NCBI GenBank assembly: GCA_021396245.1
Contig: WNYE01000006.1
Coordinates: forward strand, 434,001-498,000
Length of the DNA stretch: 64,000 nucleotides
Direction of reading: 5' to 3'
Source: Sporothrix humicola
Lineage: Eukaryota > Ascomycota > Sordariomycetes > Ophiostomatales > Ophiostomataceae
Part shown: in pieces, positions 1-10,264 of the stretch
Layout: each line of letters starts with the position of its first letter
How positions within the stretch are numbered: position 1 is the stretch's first letter
Position numbers and translations under genes: made by a program
The notes under the pieces: generated by a model
Told to the model about the DNA's origin: nothing
The model's database searches: none
Seen by the model: only the letters and a program-made list of their open reading frames with translations

Positions 1-3000
1 AGCCGCGTCCCATCTGGGATATCCGGCCTTCAAGACCCAATCTGGGCATATTGACACAGGATGCATGGACCCTGGACCGGTCTAATTTTGAATAGAAAAA
101 GTACCGTGTCGCCTCTGGGGAAATTCAGGCCAAAATAAAAAATAAATAAAAATAAAAATCAAATCACGTCAGAAGTGACGTCCCATCGCCCGTATCTGAA
201 CAAATCGGATTAAATACAATGGCACCCAAAAGAAAAAAAAGAGCTGGAGGAATACGGACAAGAAGACACCAAAAGAGTCGACAACGTCCGTCAAAGAAAA
301 AGAACAGCGGGAAGAATCGATGCGGGACAAAGAAAGAACAAAACGGACACCAGACCAAGACAAAAAGACAAGGCCGAAATCCGCGCCGGCCAACGACGGC
401 CGTTCAAATTAACAAGGTTCAACCCGGCAAGGGGCAAAGAGGGGAAACAATGAGATTTGTGGTGGGCAAAAGACAGTAATACCTGTAGAGTTGAACAAAC
501 GCCAGCCTCTTAATTCCTGAATTCCTCCGTAGCGCGTCGACTCGTCGTCTCAGACTCGGGGGCCGGTCCACACCAAGGCGCCAAAACGAACAAGAAAAAA
601 GGACGCCAACGACGCCAAAGCTGCCCAGGACGCCAAAAAGCGGCCAGTGGACGGAAAACAACGCCAAATGTCGTAAAATAGGCACAAATAGCCACGAAAA
701 GGGCACCAAGGTGCGGGCCAGTAGCCCCCCTGGCCTTGTCTTCTTTTGATTTGTCCTTGCCTCGTCCCCTGCGATGGCTCCTTTGACCTCGGCGTTGAGT
801 CAAGATACGGAGGAATACTGATAAAACCTCCTAACAACAGTCCCTAACAAAATGATATCTGAGAATTTACTTATACTCTCCGTATGGAGGATGCAATTCA
901 TGATCGAGTTGCTGATTGCGGTCGATGGCAAGTCTGAAGGAACGAATCAATTGTGCCCACTTACAGCCCAACGAGGAAACAGGGGCTGCCGCTGTTGTCT
1001 GTTGGGCCCAATATGGTAATTTTGTTTCGATGGTAATACGTGCTCTGACGTTGCACTCTTCCTCTTTAGAATTCAAGGTACAAGCTGCGGCACCTAATTA
1101 GTGTGGCAATGCAAGTACCTGTAAGTACCAGCAGTGGTTTGCGGCAGGCGGATGCATGGGCGACAAAACGAAACGTGCACAACACTTTCGGCAGGGCCAA
1201 CAGATAAATTAAACAGCACGTCGCAACACAAAAACGATAAACACAATGCGTGAAAGGACATGGGCAATCCAGGCTCCCGGGACTTACCCAGTCCGATGGA
1301 GGGGAGCGTCGGAGTACGGCAGCAGTGCATCGCAGCAAGAGAATTACGCATAACGTATGCACTAAATGTATCTTTTGAGCATCAAAGCGGACAAAGCGAC
1401 AGGCAGCTGCAGGCGACGAGTGCAAATGTGACGAAAAATGAGAGGCCTGTAAATTAGGAGATAAATTATCCAGCGAGCCAGCATCCTGCAATGCAGCAAG
1501 TCGAAAAAAGAGGGGACTCGAAAAAAGGGAATAAAGGGACTAGAGGGAAGAGATAAAACCGGGGCCACGACAGCTTTTGGCAACTGGCCGCCGATCCCGT
1601 ATTCCCGATGAGGGAGGAGGATGCAATTTTGTCGCAATTTGGGACCTTTGGACCTCGGTGGGAGCCACGCAGAAGGCGAGTAAAAGTGAATAAAAGGACA
1701 GACAGGACAAACAAGAAGGGGGCGGAGGGATTGGTAAATTGACTGAAGAAACGAAGAAGAAAAAGACAAAGACAGAGACAAAAGAACGAACACGAAGGAA
1801 AGGGCCGAGACAAGACACTGAAGACAGTCGCGATGAAAAGAAAAGAGAGACGAGAACGACTTGATCTCGACACCTTCGCACTGATGAGACATTTCTTCCA
1901 CTTTGGGATGCTGGTTTTCTAGCGCCATGCAGCTGTGAGAAAAGGTGCCAAAAAGTTCCTGTTCACTTCTGAATCTGCCTGTCTGTCTCGCTGTCTCGCC
2001 TGTCCTGCATCTCGCAAGCTCGAAATATGGGTGGATCCTCTCCAACCCCCTCATCCTCGTTGCGATCGGCAGCTGGACGTGCCCTGCGAGCCCTGTGCAG
2101 TCGATGCCAGGCGCCAGTCTCCCTACCCCCAGACGGTTGAAACAAAACTCACGGAGCATCACCAGGAATCGCCCTCCACCAAAACCACCAACAGACATCA
2201 TCAAGCCACATCGATCTTCTGATCATCGCTGTGATCTGTCTCTGTCTCTGTTTTTGCCTCCCAGCCGTTGATCGTCCTTCCCTAAAGTCGCCCCAAAGCA
2301 CAAGGCACATGCTTTTCTGTCCCACTGGCCTGGTTTTCAGGACTGCTCTTCCCTGCAACACCCACCTGGTTTGCACCTGTCGTTTGCATGAAGAGGCATG
2401 CAAGAGGCATGCTTCTGCACTTAAAACCCCAAAAATGCTCTTGCACCATCTCCACTTGATTGCACGAATGTCCACCATAGCCCATACGTTGTATGCACGC
2501 ACTTAACTCTCTGGAATGCAAACCCGCCCTCGCCCGCCTCCACGGGATGAGCAGCTGGACCCGTGAGCCAGCCTCTTATTGTTCCTTCTTGTCAATCAAG
2601 TACTGTGTATGGTGATAGGACGTCCCAACAGTTCTTGCAGCGCAAATCTTCGCGTCATGGACCCGTCACACAGTTACTCCTCCTGTATCGTCTGTCCATC
2701 GTCTCTGTTCGTACCTGATGCTGCCCTTTTTTCAACGCGACTTGCAGTGCTGATGCAGTGTCTAAAGCCGTCTCAAATTCCCAGAACACAGGCACACCGC
2801 TTGCCTTGCAGCAGGCCCGTACGAATACGTGGAAAGCCCGTATCGGACGTATCGAGTACTTACCTCGCAGGGCGAGAACGGCTCCTTGCCTGTCTCTGAT
2901 ACAAAGTAAACCCGAACGGGTCCGCTGCTTTTCGTGCGAGATTTTGTATGCAAAAGGGAAATGAGCAGCGCCCGTGGGCCTGCTGGACATACCTTGATCT

Positions 3001-6000
3001 GCTTTGACCTGTTTGGCTTGCTTGGGGCCTGCCCTACCTTGGCCTTGGCCTTGACCCGTTCGTTTGTTCATACACAGTAGTCTCCCTCTCGGCCGGGACG
3101 GCTCCCGGGAAGAGAAATGATAAACATATACACGGACCTGCCTACATACACCTCTTGGTGATTTGTCTGCAAGATACAAACTACTTGAACAGCCGCGGCT
3201 CTCCACGACGAACCACATATCAGAACAAAGAGTAAAGCGCATAAGGACGAAGAGGCGAGCCGCGATCGATGGGATGGGCAGGGGAAATGCAAGAAAACCC
3301 CCAAGAATAAGGACGAAGAATTCAACGGTTAAAACGGCTGCCGTCGATTACCACTGCATGCACGATTTTTGGTCGCTTTCTGTCGACATTTCTTCTACTT
3401 GTGTTCGTCCTTGTCCATCGTTGGTCTCCCTGCCCGCACGTTGGTCTGGCTCTCCCGTAAAATAGCGCGGCGGCAAGCAGCGGCATGCCGTTGATGAGAA
3501 AAGACACCAAAACAGAAACAAAGTAGAAAGAAGAAAGAAGAAAAATCAACGAGAAATCGGACGATAAAATGTGCATTTTTCTTTTTCAGCAATCAATGCA
3601 GCCAGCCAAAAGTACCTCACTCAAAAGCAGATGTGATGTGATTGATGCATGCGTACCCTGTATTTTGTTGCTTGCCCGTTCTTCACCGCAATCAAGGGAG
3701 ACAAATCGTATCGGACAAGATCTGGCCAAGCTATCACATCACCTACGGAGGATAAGGGACAGCAGACCTGTTCGACCATGTCAGTGAGGTTGTTTTTTGT
3801 TCTTTTTGTGCCCTGCTTTCTTTTTCTCACTCTCGAACCCTGTGCGTTGATGCTCGTTGCTTCTTTTGTCGACGCCACAATCTCGTATTCCCTGTAATCG
3901 TTCAGCCAAAAATCGATCACGCCCATGCCTGTTTGTTTGTGATGAGATCAATGAGAACCAGAGAAACTTGTGCAAAAATACACCAGGAAAAAGAAAGCAA
4001 TCACACCCATTTCAGCTGATGTGGCCTGCACCTGACCCCATGCGTCTGTGAACTTGTCATTGTGAATGGGCAGGCAACCCCAAAATATCAAGATCTTGTC
4101 CTGCCGGAGACTCGAAAAGGGAAACAGAGTGGCCGATTGAGAAAACGAGGGCAAGGATTCTTCCTTCTTTGGCCTTTGAATGTGCGATGCCGCCTTCCCG
4201 TCTTCAACCAACAACAATTCTTTTCTCTGTTGCATTGTGTCCTCGGGTCGTCCCTTTTCGGATCACACCCTCAACGGTTTTCGATGCACCTTTCAGCCCC
4301 CAATAGACGCTCATAGGAATCAGGGTTCAATAACAACGCAGAAAAAAGTCATCGGATAAGAAACGTGGGGTAAGTTCACAAAAACAAACATTCATGAAAT
4401 TCGTGATACCACGTACCAATATTGTTTGTTTTTGGTTCGGCCGTCATCGTCAACAGACAAGCACTGCCTCCCGCGCTCCCGCTCGGCCCGGTGCCTATTA
4501 TCCGAGAAAGCGTTGCATTAGAGTCTGAACAAGTTTCCCAATTAATGACAGTCTTCGATTTCTAGCATCGTCGCCGTATCATACGAATGTGCATGGTGCC
4601 TACTTGGGCATTTCAGTGCAGCTTATCTCGAAGGGATGGCCCCCAATGCCTCTCATAATTGTCCCCCAACTTCCTGTTTGGTTCAATGAGACCGCAAGCG
4701 AAGTTGCAAAGGCCAGAAACGCGCAAGATATGGTGGACAAGTCGGATTTGGCGCTTTTGTGTAACTTGGTGTCTTGATGGCAACCTCCTGCCGATTTGAC
4801 GTGTTATTTTGTATGGTGTTGAATTAGACGTGTCATCACAACATCTTACAAATTGGCTCACAACGCCTTTTATTCAAAATTCATCCTTTGCCAACGTCGC
4901 TTCGCCGACCACATTTCTGAAGAATCCTTGAGAGAATACTTTGTAAAAGACGGTGCCCAGAATATTGCATTAGTCAAGAACGCATTTCGTTCTAAATTTG
5001 TTCTGAATTGTGAGTTATGAGTTTTGACTGCTTGGCCTTCTTTTCATCACTCGTCAACGGAGACATTTGACTCGTCAACGCAATGTCTCACCATCAGCAT
5101 CGACTGCTGCAGCCACTTTCAACGAATTGACGCTAGGATGCACTCTGCCATGTAGGCTGTAGGCAGGCATGGCAGGCAGAAGGCGTGGCGAAGAAAAGAA
5201 AAGGAAGAAGAAAGTGCACGAATGTAAAGTACAAAACCAGTATGCCGAGAACAATAGAGCTCACCCACAAACAAGGTCTCGTCTAGTCGCGTCTCATCCA
5301 GGCTTTCTGCATCGGCCAATATCTGTTCCAACAAAACGCCACATCGACGCATCCCGTGAACACTGAGACACATAATCGGATCACGATTAGCCAAGAGTGT
5401 GAACATTACAAAAATAAAATAAAAACTGTCGGTTCCCTGTGATCTTTGGATTCTTCTAGAATCTTGACTTGCGGATAGCTTCAGCCGGACAGACCTACCA
5501 TCATGCTGTCCGGGAGAGTACGGAAGGATGTGACGACGATGGAAGGATGTGGCGCCTCTCGTGTCTCGTTCACGGGCCGAACTGTTGTGATCAAGGCAAC
5601 CGATAGGTCCGAGCGAGTGAAACATTGAGAAGAGACTTGTGATCAAGAGAAGAGGCCTGGACAAACTCTTGGTGACAAGGCATTTCGGTGTCTGGTCACA
5701 ATGGCTGCATGATGGCTGATGGGGGCGAACATTATGCAAGGGAGAGTCACTGAGACAGTTGTTTGGTCGGGCAAAAAGAGATCTGGGATACGGTCGTCCG
5801 TTGGAATGTCACAAAAATAAAATAAAGTGGCAGGTTGACAAGTGACATATTGCACGTCATCAGAAACCCTGGAGTTCGAATAAGCGTCTGTTGGAACAGC
5901 ACAATGATATTGTCGTTTTTGACACGACATATGCAAGGTAGTCTTTTTTTATATCGTAAGGATTGCTTTCTTGTTCTCCAATAAAGTGATCACCAACTCC

Positions 6001-6430
6001 GTTGACTTCGTAGACTTTCCCTGCATCATTTATCAGGAGAAAGGCTGGGCCCAATTGACGTGCCGGGCCGCTCAACGGCTTGAGCAAGATGCAGTGTTTA
6101 TCCCTCACTCTGCATTGGGTTCTGTCTAGCTAGTCGCCAATAGCTAGTACTGGCTGAGGAAGGTGGAAATAATAATCATATTAAATTATTGTCAACATTT
6201 ATTTTTAGATTCATTAAAAGAAAGAAATATTTGAAAATAATAACAATAAATTAAATTCTATATTTATATGTAGATTTTTGAGAACTAAAATGGACGGAAA
6301 AAAAGAAGAAAAAAAAAAAAAGCGTTCCTTGTCTATCCTTGTACATCTATCACGTCTCTGCTGCTTCTGTATTTCTATATACAGCCCTTTCCCTTCGTCA
6401 TACAAGGCGTCGAGCTTTGGTTTCTTTCAT
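1..6430. other. Long intergenic stretch without a convincing gene
   Basis: I find no reading frame with recognisable family motifs or the G/C-ending codon bias of the certain genes in this window. The open frames overlap one another on both strands and consist of low-complexity Arg/Lys/Ser or Phe/Leu/Ser/Pro tracts, as expected from purine- or pyrimidine-rich DNA. The content is AG-rich on the plus strand near 200-480 and 1480-1880, and very AT-rich near 6160-6330. No tRNA-like box pair or terminal repeats were seen. Confidence 0.55.
1480..1880 (-). promoter_or_regulatory. Pyrimidine-rich tract on the minus strand, possible 5' leader
   Basis: Read on the minus strand this stretch is almost continuously C/T with TTTC, TCTC and CTTC runs. 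It resembles the pyrimidine-rich leaders that precede coding starts elsewhere here, for example before the 45184 gene. No matching coding start with sensible codon use is seen downstream on the minus strand inside the window. It could lead a non-coding RNA or a gene whose coding exon lies beyond the left edge, or be simple-sequence DNA. Confidence 0.2.
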
Positions 6431-6438
6431 ATCGCCTT

Positions 6439-6927
6439 CTACTGAGCGCCGGCCCCAGCGGCCTGCATGATCAGCGGCAGGACCTGCCCGACGCCGGCAG
6501 TGTCGACGAACTGGTTGACCTGGGTGATCTGGGTGCCGTCCTCGGAAAATGTCAGCCACCAGCCGTACTCCAAGGTGTGACTAGTGGGCTGGCCCTTGAT
6601 GGTGAGCTCGTAGGTAGAGCGAATGCCGGCGCGGCGCTTGACGGTGTCGATGGCGAGGTCGACGATGGTCGTCTTGGCCGACTCGAGGACGCGGGCCTCG
6701 TTGATCATCATGCCCTCGTAGTCAGCGTTGCCCAGAGTGGTGGGGAGGCCGCCGCCGAAGGCTTCGAGGGTGGCCTTGGGTCCGAGGTGGCGGACGCAGT
6801 CGGGCGCCAGGACCTTGGAGTAGTGGCTGGCGTCGACGTTGGTGACGGCGTCTTCGTAGCCCTGGAAGAAGGCGGCGACCGTCTTCTCGATGGCGGCGTA
6901 GAGGGTGGCGGTGGTGGACTGAGACAT
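6439..6927 (-). CDS. SnoaL/NTF2-like domain protein
   Basis: This single-exon gene encodes 162 residues, about the size of a stand-alone NTF2-fold (SnoaL-like) domain. The N-terminal helix contains an Ala/Phe-rich stretch with FFQGYEDA. This is followed by a His/Asp-containing segment (VRHLGPK), and the C-terminal strands carry YGWWLTFSEDG and a Thr/Gln-rich end, which is the usual helix-then-curved-sheet order. There is no signal peptide or membrane segment, so it is probably cytosolic. NTF2-fold proteins of this kind may be isomerases, cyclases or binding proteins, and no substrate can be assigned. The ATG is about 40 bp from a large tandem repeat that occupies its promoter or leader. Codon use is strongly G/C-ending. 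The coding call is firm and the exact role unknown. Confidence 0.85.
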   Translation of the reverse strand: MSQSTTATLYAAIEKTVAAFFQGYEDAVTNVDASHYSKVLAPDCVRHLGPKATLEAFGGGLPTTLGNADYEGMMINEARVLESAKTTIVDLAIDTVKRRAGIRSTYELTIKGQPTSHTLEYGWWLTFSEDGTQITQVNQFVDTAGVGQVLPLIMQAAGAGAQ

Positions 6928-6966
6928 GGTGAAGTGTGGTGAAAAAGATTTGATGTCAAGTGTTTA

Positions 6967-7220
6967 AAGATGTGAAGATGTGAAGATGTGAAGATGTGAA
7001 GATGTGAAGATGTGAAGATGTGAAGATGTGAAGATGTGAAGATNNNNNNNNNNNNNNNNNNNNNNNNNNNNNNNNNNNNNNNNNNNNNNNNNNNNNNNNN
7101 NNNNNNNNNNNNNNNNNNNNNNNNNNNNNNNNNNNNNNNNNNNAAGATGTGAAGATGTGAAGATGTGAAGATGTGAAGATGTGAAGATGTGAAGATGTGA
7201 AGATGTGAAGATGTGAAGAT
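6967..7220. repeat. 8-bp tandem repeat (aagatgtg)n interrupted by an assembly gap
   Basis: Perfect head-to-tail copies of aagatgtg run from 6967 to the gap and resume after it until about 7220. Diverged copies (gatgtgaa, gatgtgag) reappear at about 7259-7292. On the minus strand, the sense of the adjacent gene, the unit reads cacatctt, which matches the C/T-rich style of fungal 5' leaders. It lies immediately upstream of the 6927 start codon, so copy number could affect that promoter or leader. The true length is unknown because of the gap. Confidence 0.95.
7044..7143. other. Assembly gap (100 N)
   Basis: Exactly 100 undetermined bases sit inside the 8-bp tandem repeat. A round 100 is the conventional placeholder for a gap of unknown size, so the repeat probably collapsed during short-read assembly. 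Confidence 0.97.
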
Positions 7221-7361
7221 CTAAGTTGTTAGTGTGAGAGTTTGGTTCTTTGAGATGGTCTTTGAGATGTGAAGATGTGAGGATGTGAGGATGTTTTGAT
7301 TCAAACACAAATAGCTTCTTGGGCTGCCATTGAGGCTCCTCTTATACTTTTCCTGCCTCTC

Positions 7362-8084
7362 CTAAACTAGTCGTATCCGTCGTACAATCCGTTGAAAACG
7401 GCAAATCCTACGATGAAGATTGACGTTGATGAAACGTCGTTTTGATTTTTGACGATTTGATGACGCCAGACTGCCCATCTTCAGCCTTGCTGGCGGCAGG
7501 CCGCTAATGCGCCAGAATCCCAGTGCTAGGATGGCCAGGTACAAAACGAGAGCCTCGCTGATGAGCCCCGCTGCTGCTACTGCTAGAAATGCTGATGCTG
7601 ATGCTGATTCTAATCCTTCAGAGTGCTGACGCTTCCTTCGCTTCTTGGGGACCCACCGTGCCAACCTACTCCGGTAAGTATTTTCGACATACTACGTGTG
7701 CACGGATGGCACTGAGCGGTCGATATTCGGAAAAGGGGTCGGTCGAAATAGCCTGTCCCGTATGCCCACCGCCAAACATTGATACCTCATCGCCCGTCCA
7801 CCTCGCCGGGGTCGCCAAGCTTTTGGCCCGTCCACGGAGTCGGTTACCCAAAAATTCCGTAACAGAAGATCGAATGAGCTGTTGCACTCTCATTGCGCCC
7901 GTCTCCAACTCCCTCCCATATATTAGCAACAAAATGAAAATGGCCTCGACGAGAGGGATGCCAACGACGGTAAATTTGTAAAAGTACCGAAACGTTGACC
8001 AAGATGCCACTCCGCGTGGCTCTGTTTATAAATAGCCAGTTATTTATTCTGCTGACTAACCTTCGTTTCATGGCCCTGGCGCAT
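7362..8084 (-). CDS. Small two-helix membrane protein, three exons (uncharacterised)
   Basis: The proposed exons are 8084-8061, 8019-7693 and 7625-7362 on the minus strand, giving 204 residues. The first exon encodes only eight residues. The intron donors are gttagt and gtatgt, and all exons keep phase. Residues about 24-42 form a hydrophobic helix (VVGIPLVEAIFILLLIYG) and residues about 128-155 a second one (AAAGLISEALVLYLAILALG). The C-terminus is strongly basic (RQKSKRRF, RRICRFQRIVRRIR). I recognise no family. The first intron is short (41 nt), and the start was chosen because only this ATG joins the hydrophobic frame in phase. Alternative splicing, or a decayed gene, is possible. Confidence 0.4.
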
Positions 8085-8215
8085 GACTGCGGCGCAGAAA
8101 CAGTTGCGACGTCCATTCATCCGGCAGAGAAATAAGGGAGTAAATTAGGGGCGAAGTTCAGTTTGCACACTGCGTGACGAGCAAACATCCCACAACGCCA
8201 AACGACGCAGCAGCC

Positions 8216-9550
8216 ATGGCCAGCCGACTCCGTCGACGGGCGGAAAACCTGCGGAACTGGATCCGGAACAACGTTACCCATCGTGCGGACATCGACGACG
8301 CAAACGACGCGGACAACGCCGATGGGCCCGAGCCCGTTATGCCGTATCTGTCGTACCCGCCCATCAAATTGGACACATTGGAAACATCAGACACCTTGTC
8401 GCCGTTTTTTGGTCGACTGCCGTTTGAAGTTCGGCGGCGCATCCTCGTCTACGCCTTTGGCGACCAAACCGTGCATATGCACCTGCGTCTCGAGTGCATC
8501 CCGCGGCGCCGGCCGTACAAATGGGAAATCCAGCCGCACTTGAGAACCCAGTTCAACACGACGCGGCCGCATGGGGGCTTGACAGCTGACATGAACCATG
8601 GTTGGCTCTGGACCGCATTTGTGCTCGCAAAGTCGGACGTGGCGCGTGGCGGTCCGCGTGGACCGCGCTGGCAGTGGTGGGGGTGCGTGTGCCACCGCAG
8701 CATGCCGACGGGCGGGATTGGCGAGGTCCAAAACCTATCGGACGACAAGTGCCTGGTGGGCGAAGCGGACTACTGCGACATGTACGGCCCGCCAGAGATG
8801 GAGCCGCAGAGATGCATGATTGGGTGCATGGGCTGGCTGCTGGCCAGTCGACAAGCTTATGCGGAAGGTATCGACGTTGTCTACGCCACCAACACGATCT
8901 GCATCATGAGCAACCGGTTCCTCGATGCACTGCTCCGGTCAGTACCGCAACCCACACCCGGTCGCACTCTCGTGCCGCCATCCCATTTGGTGCGCATCAC
9001 ACGCCTCGAGATTGTGTGGGATTGGGCCCTGTTCCAAGACCAAGACCCCGTGCTCGTCGAGACCGCCGGGACCACCGAGACCGCCCAGCGCGCCGCCTTT
9101 CAAGAGACCCTCACGCTGCTGCCTGCTGCGTTTCCGCGCCTTGTGGCGCTCTACGTGGCCTTTTCGGCGAAGCTATACGAGCGGATGAGCAAGCGGGCCG
9201 GTGCCTGTCTGGACGAAATTCAGGACGTGCTGCTTATGCCTCTCGACGCCATGATGAGCAAGCTCGGAAGGCTGCAGCGTCACCGCTGCTTTGTTGACAT
9301 GCCCATCAACACGAGCCTTGCCTTTGTTGAGCGGCTGGGCTGTCATCACGTCCCAGAGGTGCGACTCTTAGGACCACAAGTAAGGCCGCCGTATACCGCG
9401 ATTAGGTGCTGGTGGGACCCGTCGCGAAACCTGAGTGAACAGAATGTACAACAGGAAACAAATCGTGCAAAGGAAATAGAGGGGACAAACACAACAAACA
9501 CAAAGGATGCAGAGGACGCGCAGGCAAACAGCAGACTGGGTTCTGGATAA
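8216..9550 (+). CDS. DUF7730-type domain protein
   Basis: This intron-less gene encodes 444 residues. The first ATG is at 8216; the frame is open further upstream but without an ATG. The N-terminus is Arg-rich (MASRLRRRAENLRN). At about residues 66-90 comes LPFEVRRRILVYAFGD, the LPxE(I/V)RxxI(L/Y) signature that opens fungal DUF7730 domains. Around residue 205 the second family hallmark follows (LLASRQAYAEGIDVVYATNT). Such proteins are common in Pezizomycotina, often in large families, with no known biochemical role. The domain resembles an F-box-like start followed by a helical region. The last 45 residues are low-complexity (Asn/Thr/Lys/Glu). The family call is fairly sure and the function is open. 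Confidence 0.8.
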   Translation: MASRLRRRAENLRNWIRNNVTHRADIDDANDADNADGPEPVMPYLSYPPIKLDTLETSDTLSPFFGRLPFEVRRRILVYAFGDQTVHMHLRLECIPRRRPYKWEIQPHLRTQFNTTRPHGGLTADMNHGWLWTAFVLAKSDVARGGPRGPRWQWWGCVCHRSMPTGGIGEVQNLSDDKCLVGEADYCDMYGPPEMEPQRCMIGCMGWLLASRQAYAEGIDVVYATNTICIMSNRFLDALLRSVPQPTPGRTLVPPSHLVRITRLEIVWDWALFQDQDPVLVETAGTTETAQRAAFQETLTLLPAAFPRLVALYVAFSAKLYERMSKRAGACLDEIQDVLLMPLDAMMSKLGRLQRHRCFVDMPINTSLAFVERLGCHHVPEVRLLGPQVRPPYTAIRCWWDPSRNLSEQNVQQETNRAKEIEGTNTTNTKDAEDAQANSRLGSG

Positions 9551-9953
9551 AACTTGGCACACATTTCCCTATTACCGATGACGAACGGGCACGGCTGTCG
9601 CGGCTCCAAATGAAGGACTGAGTTTGCCTTTAGTGCGCAGCGCTGGAAGCGGCGGAAGCGGCCGTGGAGTCTGAGAGGACACCAGTAACCGTACCGATTT
9701 GAGTTTTCGTCGTATTGCACAGAACTACAATGATATAAATCTGACTATTGTTACTTTTCTTAAGCTTTAATCTTGCTACATAGCTACATAGCTACAGGGC
9801 GTTCTATATAGACTGTGCCGTCTACGGTATCCAACCGGGTGTATGTTGGCAACGGCACAGTTACCTCAGACGTAGTTTTCATGTATGGTACTGCGCACGT
9901 TACTATGATATGATCCCGATGGTTGGTGACGTGGTCGTTCTATTGCCTCCTGG
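9551..9953. other. Intergenic, no gene seen
   Basis: This is the 3' region of the DUF7730-type gene. It contains a short tandem motif (gctacata repeated about three times near 9776-9800) and AT-rich sequence, with no coding signal. Confidence 0.6.
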
Positions 9954-10196
9954 CTACATACCCTCGAGGAGGACGCATGCATCGTAGTAAGGAAGTAGTT
10001 GGGCACGGACAGCGGCGTGTGTACTGTTACGACTACTATTACTAGGGCCAGCGGTGGTGTTGTCCGTCGTTGAACTGGTCGTTGGACTGGTCGTTGGACT
10101 GCTGGCGACGGCCGGGTTCCAAGCGATAAACTGCTGCAGGGTCAACTTCTTGGCCGTCATGATAATGTCACACGTATCGGTCCTACGGGAGACAAC
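9954..10196 (-). pseudogene. LysM-domain protein fragment
   Basis: The minus strand encodes DTCDIIMTAKKLTLQQF followed by IAWNPAV. This is the LysM pattern of a Cys after a Gly/Thr-Asp, then the L(T)LxQFxxWNP end of the domain. A Ser/Thr/Pro linker and a stop at 9954 follow. LysM domains of secreted fungal proteins bind chitin or related glycans. Only the end of one domain survives. The sequence above about 10196 on this strand does not continue it credibly, because the opposite strand there is an SGNH hydrolase. A possible acceptor (cccgtag) sits at the 5' edge of the fragment. It appears to be the 3' remnant of a larger gene cut by rearrangement. Confidence 0.6.
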
Positions 10197-10264
10197 GTCA
10201 GAACAATCAGTACAACTGGTACAACCAGTATCAGTACGGACGGATGGGAAGAGGAAATGGATAA

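Noticed and set aside
1362..2204. 280-codon minus-strand frame
   Set aside because: Low-complexity Ser/Phe/Leu translation of a pyrimidine-rich tract, with no domain or codon bias, overlapped by equally long frames in the other phases.
5860..6108. 82-codon minus-strand frame (LGPAFLLINDAGKVYEVNGV)
   Set aside because: The translation looks protein-like, but there is no ATG, no codon bias and no splice-compatible neighbour exon; too weak to call.
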